From Acidobacteriota bacterium (lineage in GTDB: Bacteria; Acidobacteriota; Thermoanaerobaculia; Multivoradales; Multivoraceae), in the NCBI GenBank assembly GCA_003388555.1, contig QQVD01000050.1:204673-268672 (forward strand): a stretch of DNA of 64,000 nucleotides, read 5' to 3'. The notes under the pieces are model-generated. The model had not been told where the DNA came from. It worked only from the letters and a program-made list of their open reading frames with translations, and searched no databases. This document shows, piece after piece, positions 17,478 through 26,306 of this stretch. The position numbers and the translations under genes were made by a program. Position 1 is the stretch's first letter. Each line of letters starts with the position of its first letter.

Positions 17478-20400
17478 ATGCCGTCCGTCCCGCCGTCTCC
17501 GCTCGCCTCTTCGCTGCGCCGCTTGGGCATCGTGGCGGTTCCCTCCCTGCTCGCTGTGCCGCTGCTCACTCTCGTCGCCAGCGCCGCTGCTGCAGCGGGT
17601 TCGAACGTGGAGGAGGGCGAGGGCGACGAGACGACGGCGCTCGATCGGCTGCTCGGATCGCTCGAGTACCGCCCCGTCGGCCCCTCCCGCGGCGGTCGGG
17701 TGACCGCGGTCGCCGGCCACGTCGAGACGCCGTACACGTTCTTCATGGGCAGCACCGGCGGCGGCGTGTGGCGCACCACCAATGCCGGTATCAGCTGGGA
17801 GAACGTCACCGACGGTTATCTCGGGGTCGGCTCGGTGGGCGCGGTGGCGGTGGCGCCGTCGGACCGCAACGTGGTGTACGTCGGAACCGGCTCGGCGTGC
17901 CCACGCGGCAACGTCTCGATCGGCGACGGCGTCTACCGCTCGCGCGACGGCGGTGACAGCTGGCAGCACGTCGGTCTCGAGCGTGCCGGGCTGATCGGGC
18001 GCATCCAGGTGCACCCCGAGGATCCCGATCTGCTCTGGGTGGCGGTGCTGGGGCAGATCTTCGGCCAGAGCGAGGAGCGCGGCGTCTACCGCTCGCGCGA
18101 CGGCGGCGACAGCTGGGAGAAGGTGCTGTACGTCTCCGAGCGAGCCGGCGCCGTCGAGCTGTCGATGAACCCGGCGAACCCACGCCAGCTGTTCGCCGCC
18201 ATCTGGGTCGCCGAGCGCAAGCCGTGGACGCTGATCGACGGCGGCGAGGAGAGCGGTCTCTACCGCAGCGAGGACGGCGGCGACAGCTGGGAGAAGCTCG
18301 AGGCCGGACTGCCGACGGGCGTGGTGGGACGCATCGGCGTGTCGGTGTCGGCCGCCGACCCGGACCGGGTCTACGCCCTGTTCAGCGCCGACGAGGACCG
18401 CGGCGGCGTCTTCCGCAGCGACGACAGCGGCGACACCTGGCGGCGTACCTCGCGCGACCGCAACACCCAGCAGCGCGGCTGGTACTACAGCCACATCCAC
18501 GCCGACCCCGGCGACGCCGACACGGTGTGGGTGAACAACGTGCGCATGCTGCGCTCGATCGACGGCGGCGCCACCTTCGAGCAGGTCGACACGCCGCACG
18601 GCGACAACCACGACCTGTGGATCAACCCCGAGCGGCCGCACCTGATGGTGCAGGGCAATGACGGGGGCGCCAACGTCTCGGTCGACGGCGGTCGCAGCTG
18701 GTCGGAGCAGAACAACCAGCCGACGGCGGAGTTCTACCGCGTCACCGTCGACCACCGCTATCCGTATCGGGTCTACGGCGCGCAGCAGGACAACACGACG
18801 ATCTCGGTGCCTTCCGACGCGATGCCGGGCCTGACCCCGCAGCAGCACTGGTACGCCGTCGGCGGTGCGGAGAGCGGCCACATCGCGGTACAGCCCGACG
18901 ACCCCGACGTCGTCTACTCGGGCAACTACCTCGGCCGCATCGACCGCTACGACCACGACACCGGCTACTCCCGCAACGTGCTGCTCTACCCCCAGATGCA
19001 GGACGGCACGGCGCCGCGCGACCTCAAGTACCGCTTCCAGTGGAACGCGCCGATCCTCATCTCGCAGCACGACCACCAGCTCGTCTACCACGCCTCGAAC
19101 TACGTGCACCGCACCCGCGACGGCGGCCGCACCTGGGAGACGATCTCGCCCGACCTGACCCGCGACGATGCGGAGAAGCAGGGGCTGCCGGGCGGTACCG
19201 TGCAGTACGACCACACCGGCGTCGAGGTCTACAACACCGTCTTCGCGCTCGCCGAGTCGCCGCGCGACCCGCAGATCCTCTGGGCCGGTGCTGACGACGG
19301 TCTGGTGCACCTGTCGCGCGACCGCGGCGCCACCTGGGAGGACGTGACGCCGCCGCAGATGCCGCTCGACGCGACGGTGAACTCGATCGACGTGTCGCAC
19401 CACCAGGACGGCGCGGCGATCGTCGCCGCCTACCGCTACCGGATGGACGACTTCCGTCCCTACGTCTTCGCCACCACGGACCACGGCGCGACCTGGCGCT
19501 CGATCACCGACGGCATCCCGGAGGGCTATCCGGTGCGGGTGGTGCGCGAGGACCCGCAGCGCCAGGGTCTGCTCTTCGCCGGCACCGAGTTCGGGATCTT
19601 CGTCTCGCTCGACGGCGGTGGGCAGTGGCAGCCGCTGCAGCTCGATCTGCCGCGCACTCCGATCACCGATCTGGTGATCCACCGCGGCGACCTGGTGGTC
19701 GCCACCCAGGGTCGCTCGTTCTGGATCCTCGACGACCTCGAGCTGCTGCGGGATCTGCCGGGGACCGCGAACGAGCAGCAGCTCGACGAGCTGATGGCGC
19801 GTCCGCTGCACCTCTTCGAACCGACCGACGCGGTGCGCAACGAGCAGCGCGGCGGCGGGGGAGGCGGCCTCGAGCCGGGGCCTCGCGGCGCCGTCGTCTG
19901 GTTCTGGCTCGGCGAGGACGCGCTGCCTGCGGCCGACGACGGGGCAGGGGACGGCGACGACGTGGCGCCGGTGCGCCTCGACGTCCTCGACGCCTCCGGC
20001 GCGCCGGTGCGTCGCTTCGCCACCGAGCTCGACGCGGCGCAGGAGCGCGATCCGCTCTGGCACGAGCTCGAGGTCACCGAAGGCATGAACCGCTTCGTCT
20101 GGGACCTGCTGATGGCGCCGCCACGGCTCGTCGACGGTGCGGTGATGTCGCTCGCCTACACCGGCGGTGCCTTCGTGGTGCCGGGGACCTACCGGGTGCG
20201 GTTGCAGGTCGGTGACCAGACCGAGGAGCGCTCCTTCGAGGTGGTGAAGGACCCGCGGCTGGACGATGTGACCCAGGAGGATTTCGAGGCGCAGCGCGAC
20301 CTGGTGGTGGAGGTGCGCGACCGCCTGACGGCGATCCACGACCGCGTGCGTCAGCTGCGCGAGGTGCGCGAGGACACCCGGCGCACCCTCGAGCGGCTCG

Positions 20401-20771
20401 GCCGCAGCCGTGTCGATGGCGAGACCGCGTCGACGATCGTCGATCTCGGCGAGCAGCTCGTCGCCGACATCGACGAGGTGGAGTCGTCGCTGATCCAGAC
20501 CAGGAACGAAGCGGGCCAGGATCCGATCAACTTCCCGCCGCAGATCGACGACCAGTACGCCTACCTCTACAGTCACGTGGTCTCGAGCCTCGGTCGCCCG
20601 ACCCCGGGCAGCCGCGAGCGCTTCGACGATCTGGAGCTCGAGCTGGCGCCGAAGCTGGAGCGCGCCGCGGAGCTGCTCGGCGCCAGGCTCGAGGCCCTCA
20701 ACCGGCAGCTGGCGGCGGCGCAGCTGCCGGCCGTGGTGGTGCTCGATCCGGTCGGCACCGCGACGCCGTAA
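17478..20771 (+). CDS. Secreted VPS10/sortilin-like BNR-repeat protein
   Basis: 1097 aa with signal sequence and repeated GVYRSRDGGDSW / GLYRSEDGGDSWEKL Asp-box motifs. Confidence 0.9.
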   Translation: MPSVPPSPLASSLRRLGIVAVPSLLAVPLLTLVASAAAAAGSNVEEGEGDETTALDRLLGSLEYRPVGPSRGGRVTAVAGHVETPYTFFMGSTGGGVWRTTNAGISWENVTDGYLGVGSVGAVAVAPSDRNVVYVGTGSACPRGNVSIGDGVYRSRDGGDSWQHVGLERAGLIGRIQVHPEDPDLLWVAVLGQIFGQSEERGVYRSRDGGDSWEKVLYVSERAGAVELSMNPANPRQLFAAIWVAERKPWTLIDGGEESGLYRSEDGGDSWEKLEAGLPTGVVGRIGVSVSAADPDRVYALFSADEDRGGVFRSDDSGDTWRRTSRDRNTQQRGWYYSHIHADPGDADTVWVNNVRMLRSIDGGATFEQVDTPHGDNHDLWINPERPHLMVQGNDGGANVSVDGGRSWSEQNNQPTAEFYRVTVDHRYPYRVYGAQQDNTTISVPSDAMPGLTPQQHWYAVGGAESGHIAVQPDDPDVVYSGNYLGRIDRYDHDTGYSRNVLLYPQMQDGTAPRDLKYRFQWNAPILISQHDHQLVYHASNYVHRTRDGGRTWETISPDLTRDDAEKQGLPGGTVQYDHTGVEVYNTVFALAESPRDPQILWAGADDGLVHLSRDRGATWEDVTPPQMPLDATVNSIDVSHHQDGAAIVAAYRYRMDDFRPYVFATTDHGATWRSITDGIPEGYPVRVVREDPQRQGLLFAGTEFGIFVSLDGGGQWQPLQLDLPRTPITDLVIHRGDLVVATQGRSFWILDDLELLRDLPGTANEQQLDELMARPLHLFEPTDAVRNEQRGGGGGGLEPGPRGAVVWFWLGEDALPAADDGAGDGDDVAPVRLDVLDASGAPVRRFATELDAAQERDPLWHELEVTEGMNRFVWDLLMAPPRLVDGAVMSLAYTGGAFVVPGTYRVRLQVGDQTEERSFEVVKDPRLDDVTQEDFEAQRDLVVEVRDRLTAIHDRVRQLREVREDTRRTLERLGRSRVDGETASTIVDLGEQLVADIDEVESSLIQTRNEAGQDPINFPPQIDDQYAYLYSHVVSSLGRPTPGSRERFDDLELELAPKLERAAELLGARLEALNRQLAAAQLPAVVVLDPVGTATP

Positions 20772-20829
20772 GGGCCTGCGCAGTGGGCTCGTCGCACTCT
20801 GGGCAGTAGCCGCCAACCGCAAAGCGTGG

Positions 20830-20850
20830 ATCCCGGGTCAAGCCCGGGAT
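20830..20850. repeat. Intergenic palindrome ATCCCGGGtcaagCCCGGGAT
   Basis: 8-bp perfect stem with 5-nt loop, 59 bp after the stop of the VPS10-like gene. Confidence 0.75.
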
Positions 20851-20950
20851 GACGCGTAGATGGGAGTCGCTGCGAGGCTCACCAGTCTCGAGGCGCTGCT
20901 GCGGACTCGCCCCTCACTTCGGCCGGGGCTCCCCTGATACGGGCCCCAGG

Positions 20951-20985
20951 TGCAGTTTTTTTCGCATCATGCTAAAAAAGTTGCA
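20951..20985. promoter_or_regulatory. 35-bp near-perfect dyad; candidate BlaI-family operator
   Basis: TGCAGTTTTTTTCGCATCATGCTAAAAAAGTTGCA; 14 of 17 positions symmetric about 20968; AT-rich island upstream of the BlaI-like gene. Confidence 0.65.
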
Positions 20986-21100
20986 TCTTTCCCCGGAGGG
21001 CTGCGTAGAGGACTCCCGAGGCAGTGATGGCCGGGGCCGACCCGGACACCACCGTGCCGCCGAGCCTTCCGAACCCGAACGGCAGCGAGGCCAACCAGCG

Positions 21101-21577
21101 ATGACTCCAGCGAGACGAGACCAGACCCGGGAACCCGAGAAGGCCGAGAAGGCGCGGGGCGTCCCGGGAACAGCGGACCAGCCACCCGACCAGGCGCCCG
21201 AGCCGGGTGAGCTGAGCCGCCGCGAGCGCCAGATCCTCGACCTGCTCTACCGGCTCGGCAAGGCCACGGCGGCGCAGGTCAGGGAGGAGCTGCCCGACGC
21301 ACCCTCCTACTCGGCGGTGCGCGCCCTGCTGCGCATCCTCGAGGAGAAGGGCCACGTCGAGCACTCCCAGGAGGGGCCGCGTTACGTCTACCGGCCCACG
21401 GTGCCGCGACGCGCCGCCAGCCGCTCGGCGCTGCGCCATCTGGTCGAGACCTTCTTCGCCGGCCGACCGAGTGACGCGATGGCGGCGCTGATCGATCTCG
21501 AGGCCGATCAGCTCGACGGCGAGCAGCGCCGGCGGCTGATCGAGCGCATCGAGTGCGCCGAGGAGGAGGGACGATGA
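21101..21577 (+). CDS. BlaI/MecI/CopY-family transcriptional regulator
   Basis: LSRRERQILDLLYRLGKATAAQVREELPDAPSYSAVRALLRILEEKGHVEHSQEGPRYVYRPTVPR is the canonical BlaI winged helix. ATGA overlap with the next gene. Confidence 0.93.
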   Translation: MTPARRDQTREPEKAEKARGVPGTADQPPDQAPEPGELSRRERQILDLLYRLGKATAAQVREELPDAPSYSAVRALLRILEEKGHVEHSQEGPRYVYRPTVPRRAASRSALRHLVETFFAGRPSDAMAALIDLEADQLDGEQRRRLIERIECAEEEGR

Positions 21578-24018
21578 TCTGGACAGGTCTCGGGAGTCTG
21601 GCGGTCGAAGCGATCCTGCGGGTGAGCCTGTTGCTCGGCTGCGCGGCGGCCCTCGTGTGGCTGCTGCGGCGCCGGAGCCTCTGGGCGGGGCTGCGATCGT
21701 CGATCCTGTCGTTGGTCGCGGCGGCAGCGGTCGCCCTGCCGCTGGCGCTGGTGTCGGTGCCTCGTCTCGAGGTGCCGATGCCGCCGGGTCTGTCGTGGCT
21801 CGCGCCGCCTGCCGAGACGGTCGCGTCGACGCCCGCCTCGACGCCTGCGTCGACGCTGGAAGTCCAGGCGGCGCACCTCGAGACGCCGCTGCAGAACGGG
21901 GCGCAGAGCGCGGCGGTGCGATCGGTCGGCGCCCGGGACGCCAGCAGCGGGACGATCGGCGCGCCAGCCGAGCCCGCGGCGCCCGCAGCCGGGGATGAGG
22001 CCTCGGGCTTCGCCCAGGCGCGCGCGATCGCCTCCTCGTCGCGCCAGCCGTTGCTGCCGTACGTGCTCCTGGCTTCGTGGATGCTGGTCGCGGCAGCGCT
22101 GCTGGCGCGGCTGCTCTGGGGCCTCGGCCTGGCCGAGAGGCTGCGGCGGTCCGCACATCCTCTCGACGGCGAGGCGGCGGGCGCCTTCGATCGAATCGCC
22201 GCAAGCGCAGGGCTGGGTCGGGTGCGTGCCGGCTGGTCGCCCCGGCTCGAAGGGCCGGCGGTGCTCGGGGTGCTGCGCCCCCAGGTGCTGCTGCCGGTCT
22301 CGGCGCGCGAGTGGTCGGCGGAACGCCTCGAAGTGGTGCTGACGCACGAGCTGCAGCACGTGCGGCGGCACGACCTGCTCTGGCGCCTGGTGGCGCACCT
22401 CGCCTGCGTCCTCTACTGGTTCCATCCCGGCTTCTGGTGGGTGCGCAGACGGCTGGTGCTGGACCAGGAGCGGGCCTGCGACCAGGCGGTGCTCGCCGGC
22501 GGCACCAGACCGTCGTCCTACGCCCGCCACCTGCTCGATCTGGCGCACGGCAGCGAGCGCCTGCGTGCCGTGCCAGCCGTTCCGTTCGCTCGACCCAACG
22601 ACCTGGAGACCCGTCTCATGGACCTGCTCGATCCCCGCATGATCCGCCTGTCGCGCCGCGGCGCCACCGGAAGTCGCGAAGAGGCGCGGCGCTCGGCGCC
22701 GTGGCTGCTCGGCATGACGGTCGCCGCTCTGGCGGCCGCTCTGCTCGCACCGGCTGGTGCTCAGCCCGGCAGCCGCGCCGCCAGCGGCGAGCCGTCGCGC
22801 CCGGTCTCCGAGGTGCTGCGCGACATGCGCGCGGTGGAGGAGCGCATGGAGGGCGTCGAGGCGCGGCTCGAGGCGGCCGAGGAGGAGGCCGAGACCCTCG
22901 CGGGCGAAGGCGACGTCGAGCTCGAGGCAGCGATGGAGGAGTACGAGAGCCGCATCGAGGCGCTCGAGGACGAGCTGCGTCCCTTCGAGGAGCGCATGGA
23001 GGAGGTCGAGCGCGAGTACGACGCGCTGGAGACCTCGCCCGAGCAGGAGCGTGCGATGGAGGCGTTCGAGGCGGAGATGGAGCTGCTCGAGCAATCGCTC
23101 GAGCCGCTCGAGGACGAAATGGAGGCTCTCGCCGACTCGCTGGAGCCGCTCGAGCAGCAGCGTGAGGAGCTGGAGCGCCGCGCCGAGCCTTTCGAGGAGC
23201 GGATGGAGGCGCTCGAGGACCAGCTGGAGCCGCTCGAGGACGAGCTCGACGCCCTGGAGGACGAGCTCGACGAGGCTCGGGAGCGCGGCGACGAGGCACG
23301 TGAGCCGGCCCTGCGAGAGGAGATGCGCCAAGTGCGCGAGCGCATGGAGCCGATCCGCCAGCAGCAGCGCGAGCTGGGCCACGAGCTCCGCGAGGTCTTC
23401 CGCGACATGCCGCGCTTCGAGCCCGATCCGTCGACGCTCGAGGCGATGCGCGAGGTGCAGGAGCGGATGCGGCCGATCCACGAGGAGATCCAACGCCGCG
23501 TGGAAGCGGCGAGGCCGCAGTTCGAGGCTCTGGCGGCGAGGAGCGCCGAGCTGACCCTCCCCAGGGAACGAATGGAGTCGATCCACGCCGAGATGGAGCC
23601 GGTGCTCGAGCGCCTGGAGGCGGTGCAGGAGGAGATGAGACCGCGGCTGCAGGAGATGGCACGACGGCATGCGGCGGCCCGGCCCGCCTACCAGCGGCTC
23701 GGCGAGATCGCGCGCGAGATGGGGCCCTTGGGCGAGGAGATGGGGCGGCTCGGCAGGGAGCTGCGGCGCGCCATGGCCGACGAGATCGTCGCGGTCCTGC
23801 AGTCCGAGCTGGGCGCCTCCTACGATCGCTCGCGGCTCGAGCAGGTGGCCTCAGAGCTGCTCCGCGGGGCCGACATCGACGGCGACGGCGACCGGTTGGA
23901 GCTCGACGAGGACGCCGAGACGCTGCGGCGGAGGCTCGACGAAGGGCTGCCTGAGGCCGACGCGGCCGTGCGCCAGCGCCTGGCCGAGCGCCTGAGCGGG
24001 CACGTCTTCGGAGGCTGA
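21574..24018 (+). CDS. BlaR1-like M56 family metallopeptidase with long Glu-rich coiled-coil C-terminus
   Basis: TM segments, VVLTHELQHVRRHDLLWRL (HExxH), then about 400 aa of heptad-like EAxEEELRPFEERMEEVE sequence and a DIDGDGDRLELDED segment. Confidence 0.9.
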   Translation: MIWTGLGSLAVEAILRVSLLLGCAAALVWLLRRRSLWAGLRSSILSLVAAAAVALPLALVSVPRLEVPMPPGLSWLAPPAETVASTPASTPASTLEVQAAHLETPLQNGAQSAAVRSVGARDASSGTIGAPAEPAAPAAGDEASGFAQARAIASSSRQPLLPYVLLASWMLVAAALLARLLWGLGLAERLRRSAHPLDGEAAGAFDRIAASAGLGRVRAGWSPRLEGPAVLGVLRPQVLLPVSAREWSAERLEVVLTHELQHVRRHDLLWRLVAHLACVLYWFHPGFWWVRRRLVLDQERACDQAVLAGGTRPSSYARHLLDLAHGSERLRAVPAVPFARPNDLETRLMDLLDPRMIRLSRRGATGSREEARRSAPWLLGMTVAALAAALLAPAGAQPGSRAASGEPSRPVSEVLRDMRAVEERMEGVEARLEAAEEEAETLAGEGDVELEAAMEEYESRIEALEDELRPFEERMEEVEREYDALETSPEQERAMEAFEAEMELLEQSLEPLEDEMEALADSLEPLEQQREELERRAEPFEERMEALEDQLEPLEDELDALEDELDEARERGDEAREPALREEMRQVRERMEPIRQQQRELGHELREVFRDMPRFEPDPSTLEAMREVQERMRPIHEEIQRRVEAARPQFEALAARSAELTLPRERMESIHAEMEPVLERLEAVQEEMRPRLQEMARRHAAARPAYQRLGEIAREMGPLGEEMGRLGRELRRAMADEIVAVLQSELGASYDRSRLEQVASELLRGADIDGDGDRLELDEDAETLRRRLDEGLPEADAAVRQRLAERLSGHVFGG

Positions 24019-24140
24019 GCGCTGCCGCGGCTGCACCGCTGTGCGCTTCGAAGTGGCGGTGCGCAGCGGACTCGGCGCGGTCGCGCGTCGTCGTCCTTCG
24101 GCTGGGGCCTCTCGGGACTCGGAAGAGTTGAAGATCGGAC

Positions 24141-24179
24141 TTGCGGCGTCGATCTCGGATGGCTATGCTGTAGCAGCAT
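24141..24179 (+). promoter_or_regulatory. Candidate sigma70-like promoter overlapped by a 15-bp perfect palindrome
   Basis: TTGCGG (24141-24146), 17-nt spacer, TATGCT (24164-24169); ATGCTGtagCAGCAT palindrome at 24165-24179. Confidence 0.5.
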
Positions 24180-24316
24180 TTTCCTTCTGAGAACAGGCGC
24201 CTCTGCCGCTGCCGCCCAGCCTCCTGCGCGGTGGGGTGCCGGAGAGAGCGCTCGGACCTCAGCCGCACGACGACTCCGGAGCCAGACGACTCCGAAGCAG
24301 ACGAGGAGTGAGCCCC

Positions 24317-25894
24317 ATGCCCCACGGTTCGCGCAGCGCAGCGCCGTCCAGCCTCCGATCGCCCTCGAGGCCGCCGAGGCCGACGCGATCGCTCCGGGTC
24401 GCCCCCGGCGTCGCCCTCGCTCTCACGCTGCTGACGCTCGCTGGCGCGGCGGTCGCCACGGCCACGGACTTCCCCGACGGCGCAGCGGTGGTCTCCAACG
24501 TCGACGACTGCTTCCCCTGGGCGCCGGACGTCGCGTCGCATCCCGACGGCGGCTCGCTGGTCGCGTGGCAGAACCAGACCGCGATCGAGCGCCGGCTGCT
24601 GGATCGTGACCTGGCCGCCGGTCAGGAGCGGCGCCTGCTGAGCAGCGGCCTGCCGGTCTACGAGCCCGCCGTGGCGGTGCGCGCCGACGGCAGCGCGGCG
24701 GTGGCGTGGGCTGTACCCCAGCAGGACGCCATCCGCGCCGTCGTGGTCGACGCGGACGGTTCTCTGCACGCGGGCTTCTTCCTCCAGCCGTTCGACGGCC
24801 TCGAGGTCGTCGACCTGGGGCTCACCCTGGGCGAGGATGGCGAGAGCTTCCTCGCCTACCAGCGCGTCTCGCTCGATGCGGTGCGCTTCGACGAGGACGG
24901 CGTGCTCGAGGTGATCGACTTCGGCGACGGCGGCGACCGGGTCTCGCTGGTCGAGCACGCTGGCGTCTTCTGGCACGCCTGGGTGACCCACCTGCCGACC
25001 TCGCCGCCGTCGGCCAGCGTGACGCTGCACCGTCGCTCGCTCGACGGCACCAGTCTCGGAGGGCTCGCCGGTTCGATCGAGTTCGGGACCATCACCGACA
25101 CCGCGCTGGCGGTCGACGGTCTCGGCCGCGTCTGGTTCGCCTGGTCTTCACCCGGCGACGGCCTGCGGGTGCGCGTCTTCAGCGCCGAGGGTGACCCGAT
25201 CAGCGGTCCGATCGAGGTCGCCGGTGGCAACCGCTCGATCGACCATCTCGACTTCGCCGTCGATGCAGGCGGCAACGCCATCGTCGTCTGGGAGCAGTAC
25301 GTCGGTGGCTTCGGATTCTCGGACCTCAACGTCTGGGGGCGGCGGCTGCGGGCCTCCGGTGCGCTCGGCCTGCCCTTCCTGATCGCCGACGGCGAGCGCG
25401 ACGCCGGATCGGTGGGGTTCTCCTACCAGCAGCCGGCGGTGGCGGTTTCCGGACCGGGCGAAGCGACCGTCGTCGCCTCGACCTGGCGCCCGGTGATCGT
25501 CGATCCGCCGCCCTGCGGCTCCGAGGCGCTCGGAGCCTTCGCGGTGCAGGTGCCGCTAGGCGAGCCGACCGACCTGTTGCTGCAGGACGGCAGGTTCCGG
25601 GTGTCGGTCGACTGGGTCGCTCCGGGTGGCGCCGTCTCCGCCGCCAACGCGGCGCCGGGCAGCGATCTCAGCGGCTCCTTCTGGTTCTTCCAGGAGGAGA
25701 ACAAGGAGCTCGAGGTCAAGGTGCTCGACGGCAGCGCGATCAACGGCCACTTCTGGATCTACGCCAGCGCCCTGACCGATCTCGCCTTCGAGCTGCGGAT
25801 CGTCGACCAGGCGACTGGCGACGCGCGCAGCTACACCGCGACGGCGGGCGAGGTCTTCGTGCTGCGCGACGTCGAGGCCTTCGACGCGCCGTAG
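24317..25894 (+). CDS. Secreted protein with repeat-rich N-terminal region and conserved C-terminal beta domain
   Basis: Signal-like N-terminus (VALALTLLTLAGAAVATA); C-terminus LLLQDGRFRVSVDWV...GSFWFFQEENKELEVKVLDGSAINGHFWIYASALTDLAFELRIVDQATGDARSY. Confidence 0.8.
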   Translation: MPHGSRSAAPSSLRSPSRPPRPTRSLRVAPGVALALTLLTLAGAAVATATDFPDGAAVVSNVDDCFPWAPDVASHPDGGSLVAWQNQTAIERRLLDRDLAAGQERRLLSSGLPVYEPAVAVRADGSAAVAWAVPQQDAIRAVVVDADGSLHAGFFLQPFDGLEVVDLGLTLGEDGESFLAYQRVSLDAVRFDEDGVLEVIDFGDGGDRVSLVEHAGVFWHAWVTHLPTSPPSASVTLHRRSLDGTSLGGLAGSIEFGTITDTALAVDGLGRVWFAWSSPGDGLRVRVFSAEGDPISGPIEVAGGNRSIDHLDFAVDAGGNAIVVWEQYVGGFGFSDLNVWGRRLRASGALGLPFLIADGERDAGSVGFSYQQPAVAVSGPGEATVVASTWRPVIVDPPPCGSEALGAFAVQVPLGEPTDLLLQDGRFRVSVDWVAPGGAVSAANAAPGSDLSGSFWFFQEENKELEVKVLDGSAINGHFWIYASALTDLAFELRIVDQATGDARSYTATAGEVFVLRDVEAFDAP

Positions 25895-25928
25895 CTCGCG
25901 CCGAGGCCGGGCTTCCCCACGAGAGGTC

Positions 25929-26240
25929 TCAGATGCCGATCGAGGCCAGCCGCCGCACCAGGTCGCGTGCGGTGGCGGCGAGAGTCGGATGCTCCGCCTC
26001 GAACTCGGCGGCGTACTCCTCGAGCCGGTCGAGCAGCCTCTCGTCCTCGTCGTCGTCGGTCGGCGGCGCCGGGCCTTCGACGTCCCCCGCCTCGACCAGC
26101 GCCGCCTGGCGGCTCTCGATGCGGTGGATCTCCTGCTGCAGGGCCCGCAGCTTGCGCCGCACCTCGGGCTGGGCGTCGTCGATCTCGGCGAGCTGCTGCT
26201 GCAGGCTGCTGAGCTGGCGGAGGAGGTCTCGTCGGGGCAT
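25929..26240 (-). CDS. DUF4404 family protein
   Basis: 103 aa MPRRDLLRQLSSLQQQLAEID...EYAAEFEAEHPTLAATARDLVRRLASIGI. Confidence 0.8.
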   Translation of the reverse strand: MPRRDLLRQLSSLQQQLAEIDDAQPEVRRKLRALQQEIHRIESRQAALVEAGDVEGPAPPTDDDEDERLLDRLEEYAAEFEAEHPTLAATARDLVRRLASIGI

Positions 26241-26306
26241 GAAGCTGCGGGTCTCCGGTCGAAGGTCTCCGTGTGCCGGCCGTCCGGCACCTCGGTCACC
26301 GCGATC

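Noticed and set aside
16782-20822. 1346-aa minus-strand ORF opposite the VPS10-like gene
   Set aside because: Arg/His/Val-rich shadow translation of a clear BNR-repeat coding sequence; typical high-GC antisense open frame.
22616-25030. 804-aa minus-strand ORF over the M56 tail and the secreted protein
   Set aside because: Pro/Arg/Ala-rich antisense of two well-supported plus-strand genes.
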